From Spinacia oleracea (Eukaryota > Streptophyta > Magnoliopsida > Caryophyllales > Amaranthaceae), in contig NC_079487.1 in NCBI RefSeq assembly GCF_020520425.1, forward strand, positions 106,922,141 through 106,986,140: DNA of 64,000 nucleotides, written 5' to 3'. Both the position numbers and the translations under genes were made by a program. The notes beneath the pieces are model-generated. The model was given only the letters and a program-made list of their open reading frames with translations, was not told the DNA's origin and did not search any database. Of the stretch, positions 10,882 through 22,301 are shown one piece after another (position 1 is the first letter of the stretch; each line of letters begins with the position of its first letter).

Positions 10882-13734
10882 ATTAAAAACTACAATTGAA
10901 AAGAATAAACAAATAAATAACCATTCACAGTTTCTCTTAATAAACTTAAATTCTAGCATACATGCATAATTCAATGTTTATTAAGCATTTTATTCAAATT
11001 ATGTGTTCCGGCAGGTGTGAATAAAATGATTCCAAGATCCTAAAATCATTGAAGAACTAAGCACAGTTTGTCGACTTAATCCTAGAACATCTTAGGTAAG
11101 CAAAAGCCTTTTGCTAATAGTCTAGAAACTATTCTTGGTTGATAGGTACGTTTAAGAACTTATTAGGTAAACCTATCGAATTTGCCACGACATAAAAGGA
11201 CTCCTTACTTATATCGTTGAGTTTCACCAAAACTAACATGTACTCACAATTATTTGTGTACCTTGCCCCTTTAGGACCAATAAGTAACACCTCGCTGAGC
11301 GAAAACTATTACTAGATTGATGTAAAGGATATCCAAGCAAGTGTATATTTTGGCATGGCACCTTTTAACTCAATTTTTAAGTTTGGAACTTAAGGCTCTT
11401 ACTATGTTGGTTAGATTTTAAGTGAACTAAAATCCTTAATCATGCAACATAATCAAGCTTTTGATCTCATGCATTTTAAGACATATTTAAAGCAATAAAT
11501 AACTTAAAACATGCATAAGATATTTGTGATCTAGTATGGCCCGACTTCATCTTGAAGCTTTGACTTCAAAGTCCGTCTTGAAAATCTCCGTGGGAGGCAC
11601 CATTTTCTTCAAATAGGATAAGCTATAACTAATTACAACTATTTGATGGTTCGCAGACCATATTTGAATTGAAAAATAACTTTGGTACTTTAGACCAATT
11701 ACATTCAAATTAATGGTACGCAGACCATATTTTCTATCCTATTTGGGCCATACTAGTCACTTCATAACCTGCAAAACAGTACATATACAATATATACCAT
11801 TCACCCATTCATTATCATGAATGGCCCACATAGCTGGTTAGTAAAACACATTATGCATCACGTAAACATTTGCAGCAATTAATCAAGGGCACCAATAATC
11901 TACCAATTATTCAGTCCTTATTAATTCTAATCAAGTTGTTTTAACCTTAAGGATTTGTAGACCTAATCAAGAGTTTATGACTAAAAAGCGCTCCTACTTA
12001 AACCAATAAATTCATATGCTTTACCAATTTTAAACATAAAAATGTATTTCTAGTCCAACCGGAAACATACAAATTTAATTAAAATTTAAAGCTCATATCA
12101 ATTTATAATTGAATCCAAAAAATTTAATTTAATTTCAGTCGTATTTAAATTAACTCATGATTTTAATTTTAGTAAAATAATTAGAATAAATAACATTTAT
12201 TATAATTATAATATTCAAAATTAAAATCCAAGAAAATAATTTAAATTATTAATTTTAAAATTAATTAAAATTACGTGAACTGAAATTTTCAAATTAAACA
12301 TTCAAAACGATCTAATCGTAACGCAAACACCCTACGCGTTGCACGCCCATGGACCGTACGCACACAGCCATTGCTGGCCATGTGCGCGCAGCCCATGCGC
12401 TCGTCGCATAGCTGCTGCTTCCCTATCGCAAGCCTCCGCACGCATTGGTGCTCGCTGCGCGCGCCAGCGCTCATCGCACGCGAGCTATCGCTCGCAGAAC
12501 GCGCGCGCGACATCGCTCGCTGGGCGCGCGACATCGCTCGCTGGGCGCGCGAGCCATCGCTCGCTGGGCGCGCGACATCGCTCGCTGGGCGCGCGACATC
12601 GCTCGCTGTGCGCGCGAGCCATCGCTCGCTGGGGCGCGACATCGCTCGCTGGGCGCGCGACATCGCGCGCTGTGCGCGCGAGTAATGCTGGGCGCAGCGC
12701 TCGTGGCACGCGAGCTTGCGCTCGCTGCGCGCGAGGCTGCGCGCTCTTGTGCGAGGCAGCGCGCGTTGTGGCGCAGCTCGCTTGCTGCCCACACGCGACT
12801 GCCTTGGCTCGCCCTTCGCCCATGCCCATTCGTTCATTGCTCGTGGCACACGACACAAGGCAGGGCTGCTGCCTTGTGCTCGTGCACTACGCCCTTGCTC
12901 ATTGCATTCGTGCCGCACGGGCGACGAGCTCCCTTGCTCGTCGTCGCATGCCCGCATTATACAACACCCCTTAAGGGTAACACGAAGCGTCCATTGCTTC
13001 GTGCGTGCAAGTTATATGAACGAATCGCATAAAATTTAAAATTTATATTTAAAATTAATGACAAATTAATAAATAATATTAATTTCATAATTTTAGGGCG
13101 AAAAAATCGAAAATTTATTATCCAATTGATTTCCGATTGTTATGGATTCAAGTCTTAGGTCATAAAAATTTAAAATTTATCGTAAATTTACAATTTTTAT
13201 GGTGGTTTTTAATCATAGGTTTCTAATTAAATTACAATTAATTATGAAAATCAAATTAATTCTAAATTATTCTAATTTTCAACAAATTAATCATAATTAC
13301 AAATTAGATTGCATAATTAACAAGACTAGGCATTCAAACTTGTTAAACATATGCAGTAGGTCAATCAAAAAATCAAGATTTATCAACAAGAATCGCAAAT
13401 ATTTAATTTAACATCTTAAATTTACGAAATTTTGCATTCGAAAAACTAAAACCTTCGAAAAGTCATAGTTAGGCTTCGAATTTGAGAATTCTGGGTTCGG
13501 CAGAAAAACACTATTTTTGTCAAAATTTTAGAATGCCTTTTACATGCGGAATTGACACAAAAATCACTCGATTTGGATGAGTAACGAAGAAACTGCCGAA
13601 AAACTGCGTACGTATAATTAAATAAACGCAATTTGCAATTAATTAACAATTACGAAAATTAATCACCCCTTTTAATTCTTGCAAATTTGTAATATTTAAC
13701 CATGTTCATGCAATTTAGATTATGAAAATAATAA
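10882..13734 (-). other. Copy 1 untranslated leader
   Basis: About 2.85 kb between the primer-binding site and gag with no convincing gene. It is AT-rich except for a GC-rich tandem-repeat block at about 12300-12960. Just before gag a pyrimidine-rich stretch ending in TTGTAG could be a splice acceptor; this is inference only. Confidence 0.7.
12485..12690. repeat. GC-rich tandem array in copy 1 leader
   Basis: Degenerate copies of a unit of about 21 bp resembling gcgcgcgacatcgctcgctgg, inside a roughly 650-bp GC-rich island (12300-12960) in an AT-rich leader. All six frames are open because of base composition, giving Arg/Ala/Ser-rich products that I do not regard as genes. Copy 2 has the matching array with a different unit number. 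Confidence 0.85.
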
Positions 13735-13750
13735 GGGGCTCGTGATACCA
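13735..13750 (-). other. Copy 1 primer-binding site
   Basis: In element sense TGGTATCACGAGCCCC follows the 5' LTR after one spacer G. Its first eight bases are complementary to the 3' end of plant initiator tRNA-Met. The usual TGGTATCAGAGC is altered by an extra C. Confidence 0.85.
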
Positions 13751-13751
13751 C

Positions 13752-15131
13752 TGTTAGGTTATGATTCATATGACAGTTCATAAATCATGCGGAAAAACCA
13801 TAAAGCCAGGAAACATATTATTTACACATAATCATTTAGCATAGTTTAGATGCATACTCTTTGTTGCGTGCCTTCCCTAGCTGCGCCCGAACCGAACAAG
13901 AACAAGTCTTTAGGACTCCAAGTGTCGTCCCTCCGTAGATAGTCCACAGCACGTCCGGATCCGCCTTAAGATTGACCAACTAGAATCGCCCTTAAGGTTC
14001 TAATATTTTCGGTTAGGTAGGCAAGAATATTGGCTGATTTTTCTGCTTAAAAATCTTAGTTTTGAATACTTAAAACTTGTTTGTATAAATAATGACCCCT
14101 AGGCCTTTATTTATAGAGTTATGGAAAAGGAATCGTAATCCTAGTAGGATACGAATTAATTGAAATTAGAATCCTACATGAATTCTATTTAATTAATTTA
14201 TCCAATTAGGAATAGGAATTTAATCATACACTAACTCTTGTAGATTTAGGAATCACGCATGAGCATAAACTCACACACACACGGCAGCCACAAGGGCTGC
14301 CCATGCGCGTGCGAGCAGCAGCCCACGCAGCGCGGCCCACGCATCCGTGGCCTTGGCGCGCGCTGGGCCTGCCTTGCGGTAGGCCTGGGCGCTGCCTTGG
14401 CTGGGCTTGTGGCGCGCGTGCTTGCTGGGCGATGGCCCGGCTTCGTGCTGGGCCTTCGTCCGGCAGGCCTCGTCCGATGCTAATTCGTACGATACGCTTC
14501 CGATTAAATTTCCAGTTCCGGAATTTATTTCCGATACGAACAATATTTAATATTTCCGATTCCGGAATTAATTTCCGTTTCGAACAAATATTTAATATTT
14601 CCGTTTCCGGAATTATTTTCCGATTCCGGTAATATTTCCGATTCTGACAATATTTCCGTTTCCGGCAATATTTCCGATTCTGGTAATATTTCCATTTCCA
14701 ATAATATTTTCCGATACGTACCATGTTTCCGTTTCCGGCAACATCTACGACTTGGATAATATTCATATTTCCGATACGATCCATATTTCCGTTTCCGGCA
14801 ATATCATCGTTTCCGGAGTATTCATTTCTTGCCTGTGACGATCTTAGCTCCCACTGAAACCAAGATCCGTCGGTTCCGAATATTCATAGATGGAGTATTT
14901 AATGCCATTAAATACTTGATCCGTTTACGTACTATTTGTGTGACCCTACGGGTTCAGTCAAGAGTAAGCTGTGGATTAATATCATTAATTCCACTTGAAC
15001 TGAAGCGGCCTCTAGCTAGGCATTCAGCTCACTTGATCTCACTGAATTATTAACTTGTTAATTAATACTGAACCGCATTTATTAGACTTAACATAGAATG
15101 CATACTTGGACCAAGGGCATTATTTCCTTCA
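13752..15131 (-). repeat. Copy 1, 5' LTR
   Basis: 1380 bp, the partner of 4671-6050. In element sense it has a TATA box (CTATAAATAAAGG) between U3 and R, so it is the transcription start region. The R/U5 part differs from that of copy 2 over about 110 bp, although the rest is nearly the same. Confidence 0.95.
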
Positions 15132-15154
15132 AAGAGGACACGGGGAATAATGTT

Positions 15155-15685
15155 ATGCATTAATTTTAGGACTTTTTGGTATTTACTACCTTAAAATTTT
15201 ATTTTAATTTATTACCTTAAAGTGTTTTTGTTTGGTATCACTGCCATTTTACAGTTTTCTCATTTTAAAACTAAGATATCTCTTTGATTTTTTAAGAGTT
15301 TTAAGTGATTCAAAACCCATTATTCTCATTTATGTGTAAGGATTACACGGAGATCTTGCTTTTAAAATTTTGTAAAAGGTAAAACGAATTAAATAATTTC
15401 TAAGAATATTTTAAAATATTTGTGAATTATCAAACAAGTGTTATGAAATGTCGTTCTCAATGAATACCCTATAGAAAAAAAAATGAACTTTGAATCACTT
15501 TAAACGATTAAAAAATGAAAGAGATATCTTAATTTTAAAACGAGAAAAAATTGTAAAGTGGAAGTGATTGCAAACAAAATCATACTTTAAGGTAGTAAAT
15601 TAAAATAAAATTTCATAAGGTACTAATACAAAAGTGGTGTATTTTTAAGTTAGTAAATACCAAAAGTTTCTTAATTTTAAATATA
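15155..15685. mobile_element. Foldback / long-TIR element (about 530 bp)
   Basis: The left arm (about 15160-15310) and the inverse of the right arm (about 15500-15680) match over roughly 150 bp, sharing words such as ttggtatttacta, aaattttattttaattta, ccttaaagt and aagatatctctttgatttttt. No coding capacity. The arms suggest a non-autonomous DNA transposon with long TIRs. The copia element sits about 20 bp from its left edge. Confidence 0.75.
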
Positions 15686-16745
15686 AAAATAGTTGAAATT
15701 AGGATGGTGAATTAGGTGGATCACAATGTCAGATGGCCATGGGTTAGGTGCGTGTGTTGGGTGGTTTAGGTTCGTGTGGATTGTGTTTCAATTCGTAGGT
15801 CTAGTGGGTCTAGTATATATGTCGTGGTGGGTTGTGCCGTGTGGGATGAGATATATGGGTCGAAATGGGTTGTGTTGGAAAAACTCCATCCACGACGCAT
15901 AAAAAAAAACACAAGTTGTGCGGGTCGTGTCATGAGTCATAAGTGGATCCGACCCCACATAACCCACTCGGGTTGTGTTAAGGTGGGTTATGTCAGACCC
16001 ATCCCATTGTCCATCTCTATATGTACAACTAACATTTGATGGATGCGAGAGGTGCATGTATTTTAAAAATCAGGTTTATATGCAACTAATGTTGTAACAC
16101 TCTACACATGTATTTTAACATTTTAATTAAATATTAAGGAAGAGTATTGTTGATATTTTATCTCGACACTAAAGTGTTTAAGAATTGACTTATATAATAA
16201 GGGCCAAGACTATAATACAATTGTACTTCGTAGTATTTTTATTTTGTTTCATCCTAAATTTATAGTCAGCCAACCAAAAAGTTGGGGTTACAATCTTACT
16301 AAGGGCACTTTGAGGGAGGGTTCTCCCTACCTCTCCCGAGGGAGGATACACCGATGTCCACCCGTGGTTCCTTCACCCCCTATCGAGCCAAAAAAAAAAA
16401 GTAAATTAAAAGAAATGATAAAGTTGGCCCTCCATCATCTTCAACCTCTACCCTCCATCATCTTCCACCCTCTCTCCATTTTTCTCTTCACCACTAATTC
16501 ATCCTTTTCTAGTTTAACCCATTTGACTAAATCACATTCTTCTTGATTTCTTTGCATCATTTGAGCTTTTAATTTTGTGGATGAGGTAAGAGTTCTTGTA
16601 CAATTGTGAATTCAACAAATTCATTACGATTTAACATCACTTGTGTAAATTCGTGCCTTTTTAACACTATTATGATTTTCAGAATGGTTAGATCGTGAAT
16701 TGGAATGATCGTATATATGGCTACAATATGTCATTTGGATATACT

Positions 16746-16886
16746 GTCATTGATTATTTGGTAACTGTCATTGTTGTATTAAATTTAGTCATTGATTATT
16801 TGGTTACTGCCATTGTTGTATTAAATTTAGTCATTGATTATTTTGTTACTGTCATTGTTGTATTAAATTCTCATTGATTATCTGGT
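16746..16886. repeat. 42-bp tandem repeat, about 3.3 copies
   Basis: Units start at 16746, 16788 and 16830 with a partial fourth near 16871. Each carries gtcattgattatttggt and tgtcattgttgtattaaa. The open frame over it is a repeat artefact. Confidence 0.9.
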
Positions 16887-17226
16887 TATTCTTGGTTTGT
16901 TTTTCGTTTTCTAGATGTGTTCTAGAATAATTATTTTTGCTAGTGTGAATATTGTCATTGTTTTTATAAATATTGTCATTTTTTAATAAAGACTATCATT
17001 AAGGACAAGAGGAAGCATCCGTTGACTTGTCAACAGAAACACATGAAATGAACAAAATACTCTGAATATGGGCAAATAGCCAAATACACCCGCTGATTAC
17101 CAGCGGTGTATCCTGCCTCTAACTCCCCCAAGTGTATAGCACTATAGCATGCTAATTAATCCGAACATGTTGATACGTGCAAGCTAGAATTCTGACACAA
17201 TATAACACTCCATCTTAAGAGGAAGT

Positions 17227-17743
17227 AAATTCGACATGCTGTGATGTGTTTCAAAACACATCACATGCAATCCGTGCACTATGGACCGTGGTGCACCAAA
17301 AAAACATATGTGCATAAGCAATAGAACATGACACTACAACAAAAGAACATGCGATATAATATTTCACTTTTTTGTTATAAAAATAATATATTATTTTACT
17401 ATTTATTAAAAATCTAGTAAAAAAATACTCATGTTCTTTTCTCGTAACCAGATGTTCTTTCAATTATATACTAGTGTTTTTAAGGTGCACCATGCTCTAT
17501 GTGCACCATGGTACACCTTCTAAATTGTGCATCACATGGGCAATTCTGTAAATACATTGAATTTCAATGGTACATGTTTTACTCGGAATGGTACTCTGTT
17601 TTTATCGTAATGGTACATGTTTTTTTTATCGTAATGGTACTCCGTTTAACGAAATGATACTTTCTTTTTGATGAATGGTACATGTTATTCACCAAAATGC
17701 CCCTGTGATATTTTTTGAAACACATCACAACATACCGAAATTT
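17227..17743. mobile_element. TIR element (about 515 bp)
   Basis: Ends pair over about 30 bp: the left reads AAATTCGACATGCTGTGATG and the inverted right reads AAATTTCGGTATGTTGTGATG. A further palindrome-like cluster of gtgcaccat words lies at 17480-17517. Superfamily and target duplication are not clear. Confidence 0.6.
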
Positions 17744-19013
17744 CGCTCCCCCATCTTAACTTAAAAAAGAAAAATAAAAATAAAATGATGATCAGACCAA
17801 CTTTATTTTAGCATTCACCAACTAGACAACTACTCCGTATATGTTTTTGTTTAATTAATACAGAGTAATTTATCTGACAGATTATCAAACCTTGCTAACT
17901 AGGAGTAATTTCATAAGAATTTTTTATATTCTAAATGTACGTTGACAAATAATCTTCCTTAAAGTCCGTGCACGTACATTCATACCCCATATCGGGATCG
18001 ACATCAAGATGACATTAGAGATAGAAAGGATAAATTGCTTAGCTTTTTATCAAGAATCATATACTCGAATAATTTAGTACTACGTAGCTCCATATCAGAA
18101 TTGGGAAGTTGGGAACATGCCTTTCTGGTGCACCTAACAGATAAACCTAATATACCCAAAGAACATTCCTCATTTCCTGTTTATTACCTCGGCCTATGCT
18201 TGATAAGTTTTTTTATTTCTTCCAAAAAAAAAAAAAAAAAAAAATTTTATTCCTACATTTACTTACGGCATATATAACGTACTAATCCACATTATCAAAG
18301 CATGAGAGCAAATATTAAAGAGTTAGAGATACAAGCTCAACAATTGTGGAAGAATGAAATTTGTAGCTTTGCAAAACCTTGTAGTTTTGTGGAGCTACTC
18401 TGTAGTAGCTTGGTATTTATTGTTGGAAAAAGTAACAACTCACTATCCCCAAAATTGTAATACACACGTGGTGTAGATGGGAAAGTAGGCTTCACTTATT
18501 TTTGTTGTTGTTGTTGGGATGATATTTGGGCATCACTATACATTATTATGGACGTATAAAAGCTAAAAGTATGAGTGATTTTATGAGAAAGTCTAAGATT
18601 ATACTCCGTAATAAGCAGTTTCCATAAAGACAATACTATGACTAAAATGGTAACTTCAGCTCGTTTAATGAGTTTGACCCACCAAAAAAACATATTTACC
18701 TTTGACTTGTGAGTACCAACCTGCGTAGTATGTTGTTTGGTACAAAATGAAAATGCAACCACTTTGACCTGTGAATACCGAACTATGTTGTTCACTTGTT
18801 TGGTACCAAATGACAAAATGCAACCACCCAAATTATACCAAACAATATTGTTTAGTACCAAATTAAAATGCAACAATTGTAGAAAACATTACGGAGTATT
18901 TATTGCTAATAGAGTCCAAGAGGACACTACTTATTATATTCTTAGAAAACCTCTGATAAGGGTCAAGAGTTCACAGTCTTAGAAAACCTCTGATAAGGGT
19001 CAAGAATTTACCA

Positions 19014-19160
19014 TTTTACAGTTTTATCATTTTAAAACTAAGATATCTCTTCTCATTTCTTAAGAGTTTTAAGTGATTCAAAACCCATTATTCTCATTTA
19101 TGTGTAAGGATTACATGGAGATCTTGCTTTTAAAATTTTGTAAAAGGTAAAACGAATTAA
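19014..19160. repeat. Partial copy of the 15155 foldback element
   Basis: This segment repeats about 15248-15391 almost base for base, including ttaagagttttaagtgattc and gtgtaaggattaca. It lacks the outer TIR portion. Just before it, a 37-bp unit (cttagaaaacctctgataag...) is tandemly duplicated at 18941 and 18978. Confidence 0.85.
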
Positions 19161-19357
19161 ACAAGAATGGAAATACCATGATAGTTGGTGGTAAACTGGT
19201 GATGAGTCGGGTGATGGACCAAAAATGTCACTTGTTTCACCCATCACCTATTTTTCATCCATTTAATTCAGATTTCCATCCTTTTAATTATAGCGGGTGA
19301 TCGAGGTATTGGATCATTTACTGGATATTTCTATCCCTACATAATACATACTACGTA

Positions 19358-19609
19358 CCTCCGTTTCTGAAAGTTCTTTACGCTTCGGAAAATGTGTCCA
19401 AAGTATAAAAACTTTGACCGTAAATTCTCACTATTATATACATCAAAATATTACATGTAAGATTTTGTCAGATTGGTCTCGGTATGTATTTTCAGAATAT
19501 CAAATTTTTATAATTTTTTCACATACGGAATTGGATATATTATTAGTTAAATATTACATTGGAGTTCGTGCAAATAGTAACTGTAAAGATTTTTTTGAAA
19601 CGGAGGAAG
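19358..19609. mobile_element. Stowaway-like MITE
   Basis: Inverted ends CCTCCGTTTCTGAAAG and ...TTTTTGAAACGGAGGAAG, with TA on both sides (19356-19357, 19610-19611). It belongs to the same family as 44459-44712: both share an inner ...TTTGACCGTAAATTCTCAC-type word, in opposite orientation. Confidence 0.8.
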
Positions 19610-19737
19610 TAGTACACATTACCAACACAAGTTGGTGGAAAATTCATCTATCAGTTACAGTATGTTTCAAAGTGGCTCAAGCGTTAGACCTGCATAAAGT
19701 TATCCTTTTTAGCTACTCCACTAAAAAAAAATACATA

Positions 19738-19997
19738 CTTTCCTCTGATTTTTGATACTCGCAACGTTTGTGTATTTTGCACTATTCACATATTCTATTT
19801 TGACAATTGTTGGTGATTTATACGTAAGATAAAACATAATCACGTAGGATCTTGTTAGATTCGTCTCAATTTGTATTTTCAAAATATTAACTTTTTATAA
19901 TTTTTGCTTAAAGAGAATTAAAGATATTAATGATCAAAGTTTTGCATAGGTATGCATGAAAGTTACCAACGTTGCAAGTATTAAAAATCGGAGAAAG
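19738..19997. mobile_element. Stowaway-like MITE (260 bp)
   Basis: Left CTTTCCTCTGATTTTTGATAC pairs with the inverse of the right end (CTTTCTCCGATTTTTAATAC). TA flanks both ends (19736-19737, 19998-19999). Confidence 0.8.
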
Positions 19998-21679
19998 TAT
20001 ATAATACATATATTAGCTTAACTTTTTTTTAACATAAAAACGGAGACAATTTATTGTTTTAGGACCTTAGTCCATAATCAAGTTTGTGACAAAAAGGGCT
20101 AAACCAAAAACTTACAGCCCAACTATTAACTATACAACTTTTGGATCATCTAAAGCACGCAAAATAATATGTCTTGTCTCCAAGCAGCTTCAGTCGTAAC
20201 TTGAAAGAACGCAAAATATATTGTGATTATCCAAGCTGGAGGACTGCAAACGTATATGTTCATTTGAAAAAAAAATTAGAAATATACATATACGATACAC
20301 ATATACGATACACATTTGAAAAATTATGAAGAAAAAGAACATATAAGTGAGAATGACAGAATAGAAAAGGAAATATAAGAGATTAGAGTGGAAAATGTAG
20401 CATTTCTTATTTTGAAAAGTGAATATAGTTTTCTGTGGAGAAAGTTATTTTCCATCTTGGGAAAATTATTTTACACCCTTAACAAAACAAACAAAGGAAA
20501 ATAGAAAAATCATTTTCCAAAAAAAATGTTTTCGTCAAAACAAATAGAGCATAAGAGGAAGCGATCAAGCCATCGTTTTCTCTATTTTTTTTCTTTAAAT
20601 TGAAGGACAATGTAACTCATGTGATAATGTAATAAACTTTAAATTACTTTTGTTTAATTTTTTTTGAGGGAAAATTACTTTTGTTTAGGATAAAACTCGA
20701 AATTAATACTCGTACGTAATTGAAAGTTTGCCTCTATCCTTACATTTTTCATCCACTAAGATTAGTCATTTTCTAAAAACCCAATCTAAAATTCTCTCCA
20801 CAAAAATGAAAGTCCTATAATAATAATAGGTGATTGATAAGTTGAGAGAACCTAATCGCAAAGGCATGGAGTAGTAATATTCTCCATCACACACCCCAAC
20901 CCAATAAGCCAAATTGAGTTTTCGAACACCAATTTTAAAAAAATTGAATAAAATAATAATTTAGCCCCCCAAGCAAGAGGGAAGAAAAAGGTCACATAAA
21001 TAATGGGAGCAAATTAAAAAGCCACTATGCTCAATACATTTATACATGCCGACTTGCTTGGACCCACCAGCTCCCTTGTACTTATAAAATTTTGCCCGTA
21101 TCTTATTTTCGAGTATCCTTAATTCTAATGAGATCTAGATTAATTGGCAAATAGAAAGAGTCCGTATACAGGCTAAATAAATAAAATAATGTTAATATGG
21201 CTTATTCAGGCTAAATACAATATTTAAGGGGTTTACTTGCTCGCTTTAATAGTGTTACAACTGTTTAAATAAACAAAAATTATCAAATACACATGAAAAT
21301 ACTATTTGGTACACATAGATTTATTTTTGGACTATACAAAACATACTTTCTCAATAAGAAGTGTCAAATTTCATAATCTACACTAATACACAACCAATGA
21401 CATACTTGTGCATAAGTAAGAGTACAACTCAAATTGATTTGTTTAAAACTTTGAGTTTATTGAGCTAATTGTATAGATGTCAACTAAAATAATTGGTTAA
21501 AGGTCATAGTGTATGATAAGGCCTAAGATCGAATTTGTTCAATTTATTTATCTTTTACGGAGTACTCCGTAGCATTTTGTACAATAAAATATGACAATTC
21601 TTATCGCATATGAGTATATTGAGAGATAGGTACAAATATACTTCTTTGCCCATAAAATATTCCATAATTTAGTCATTTT

Positions 21680-21945
21680 TTTTGTAAGATCGCCTTATCG
21701 AAAAGACCTCTTCGATAGTTTAAATAATTGGTTTCATTGCTTAACTAATTGGTTCCATTGTTTAGCTAATTGGTTTCATTGCTTAACTAATTGGTTTCAT
21801 TGCTTACCTAATTGGTCCCATTGCTTAAAGATTTGGTTTCAATTCTTAACAATTTGGTTCTAGTGCTTAACTAATTAGTTCCATTGCTTAACTTAATGAC
21901 ACCTAAATAACGTTTATATAAAACCGTCTTATATAAAAGTTTTTA
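21680..21945. mobile_element. Probable small MITE upstream of SPS1
   Basis: Weak inverted ends, left TAAGATCGCCTTATCG against the inverse of right ATATAAGACGGTTTTAT. Between them lies the 21-bp minisatellite. Ends like this are common in chenopod intergenic DNA, but the boundaries are approximate. Confidence 0.45.
21725..21892. repeat. 21-bp minisatellite, 8 copies
   Basis: A unit resembling taattggtttcattgcttaac recurs every 21 bp from 21725. Later copies are more degenerate. It ends about 410 bp before the SPS1 start codon. Confidence 0.9.
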
Positions 21946-22301
21946 ATATATTTTTGATGTCTCCTATAATCCTATAGCGTTAAAGTCTAGGTACACCCGA
22001 ATGTATAATAAAACCCGACAAAAATATCATCGGAGGCGTGGCGTGATTTTTTATTTCACTTTTTCATTATTTATTTATTTAAGAAAGAGCGTTCGAGAAA
22101 GCGAATATTTGTAAAAAATTCCTTCTTTCTCTTACCCTACATTGTGCCACCTGTACCTTAGTCCCTGACTCCATAACTGTCAATCTCCTCCTCCTCCTCC
22201 TTTCTCTCTCCTTCCTACGCCACACTATTTCTTCCATCTTCTTCTCTTCCGAATTTTTTAAAAAAAGTTCAACAAATTTCACAGATTTCGATCGGGAAAA
22301 A
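21913..22301 (+). promoter_or_regulatory. SPS1 promoter-proximal region and 5' UTR
   Basis: TATA-like words TTATATAAAA (about 21913 and 21929) lie 370-390 bp before the ATG. A pyrimidine-rich tract of CTC/CCT repeats (about 22180-22215) lies in the likely 5' UTR. The transcription start cannot be fixed from sequence alone, and the TATA words may belong to the MITE. Confidence 0.4.

Larger units (their letters stand above)
4671..15131 (-). mobile_element. Full-length Ty1/copia LTR retrotransposon, copy 1
   Basis: A 10,461-bp element read on the minus strand, with LTRs at 13752-15131 (5') and 4671-6050 (3'). The 5-bp target duplication aagag is at 4666-4670 and 15132-15136. The order is LTR, primer-binding site, a leader of about 2.9 kb, gag-pol (protease, integrase, RT, RNase H), an untranslated stretch of about 0.85 kb, polypurine tract, LTR. 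Integrase before RT makes it copia. Long LTRs and leader suggest an Angela- or Tork-type lineage, which I cannot settle. The gag-pol frame has one nonsense change and one 1-bp insertion, so the copy is not autonomous as it stands. Only one LTR difference was noticed, so the insertion is recent. Confidence 0.97.
15137..22301. other. Intergenic region between copia copy 1 and SPS1
   Basis: I see no gene here. It contains a foldback element (15155-15685), its partial copy (19014-19160), a TIR element (17227-17743), a 42-bp tandem repeat (16746-16886), MITEs (19358-19609, 19738-19997, about 21680-21945) and scattered short repeats. The unlisted parts, for example 16060-16740 and 20000-21680, are AT-rich with nothing I can name. 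Confidence 0.7.

Noticed and set aside
12289-13039. Several long overlapping open frames, Arg/Ala/Ser-rich, in the copia leaders (also 33545-34398)
   Set aside because: They occur in all frames of a GC-rich tandem array and are explained by base composition; there is no start context, domain or conserved frame.
4671-15131. Endogenous plant pararetrovirus or Ty3/gypsy element
   Set aside because: Integrase comes before RT, there is no movement protein, and the LTRs, primer site and polypurine tract are typical of Ty1/copia.
16695-16877. 60-aa open frame with repeated VIDYLVTVIVVLN-like segments
   Set aside because: It is a translation of the 42-bp tandem repeat (a multiple of three), with no gene context.
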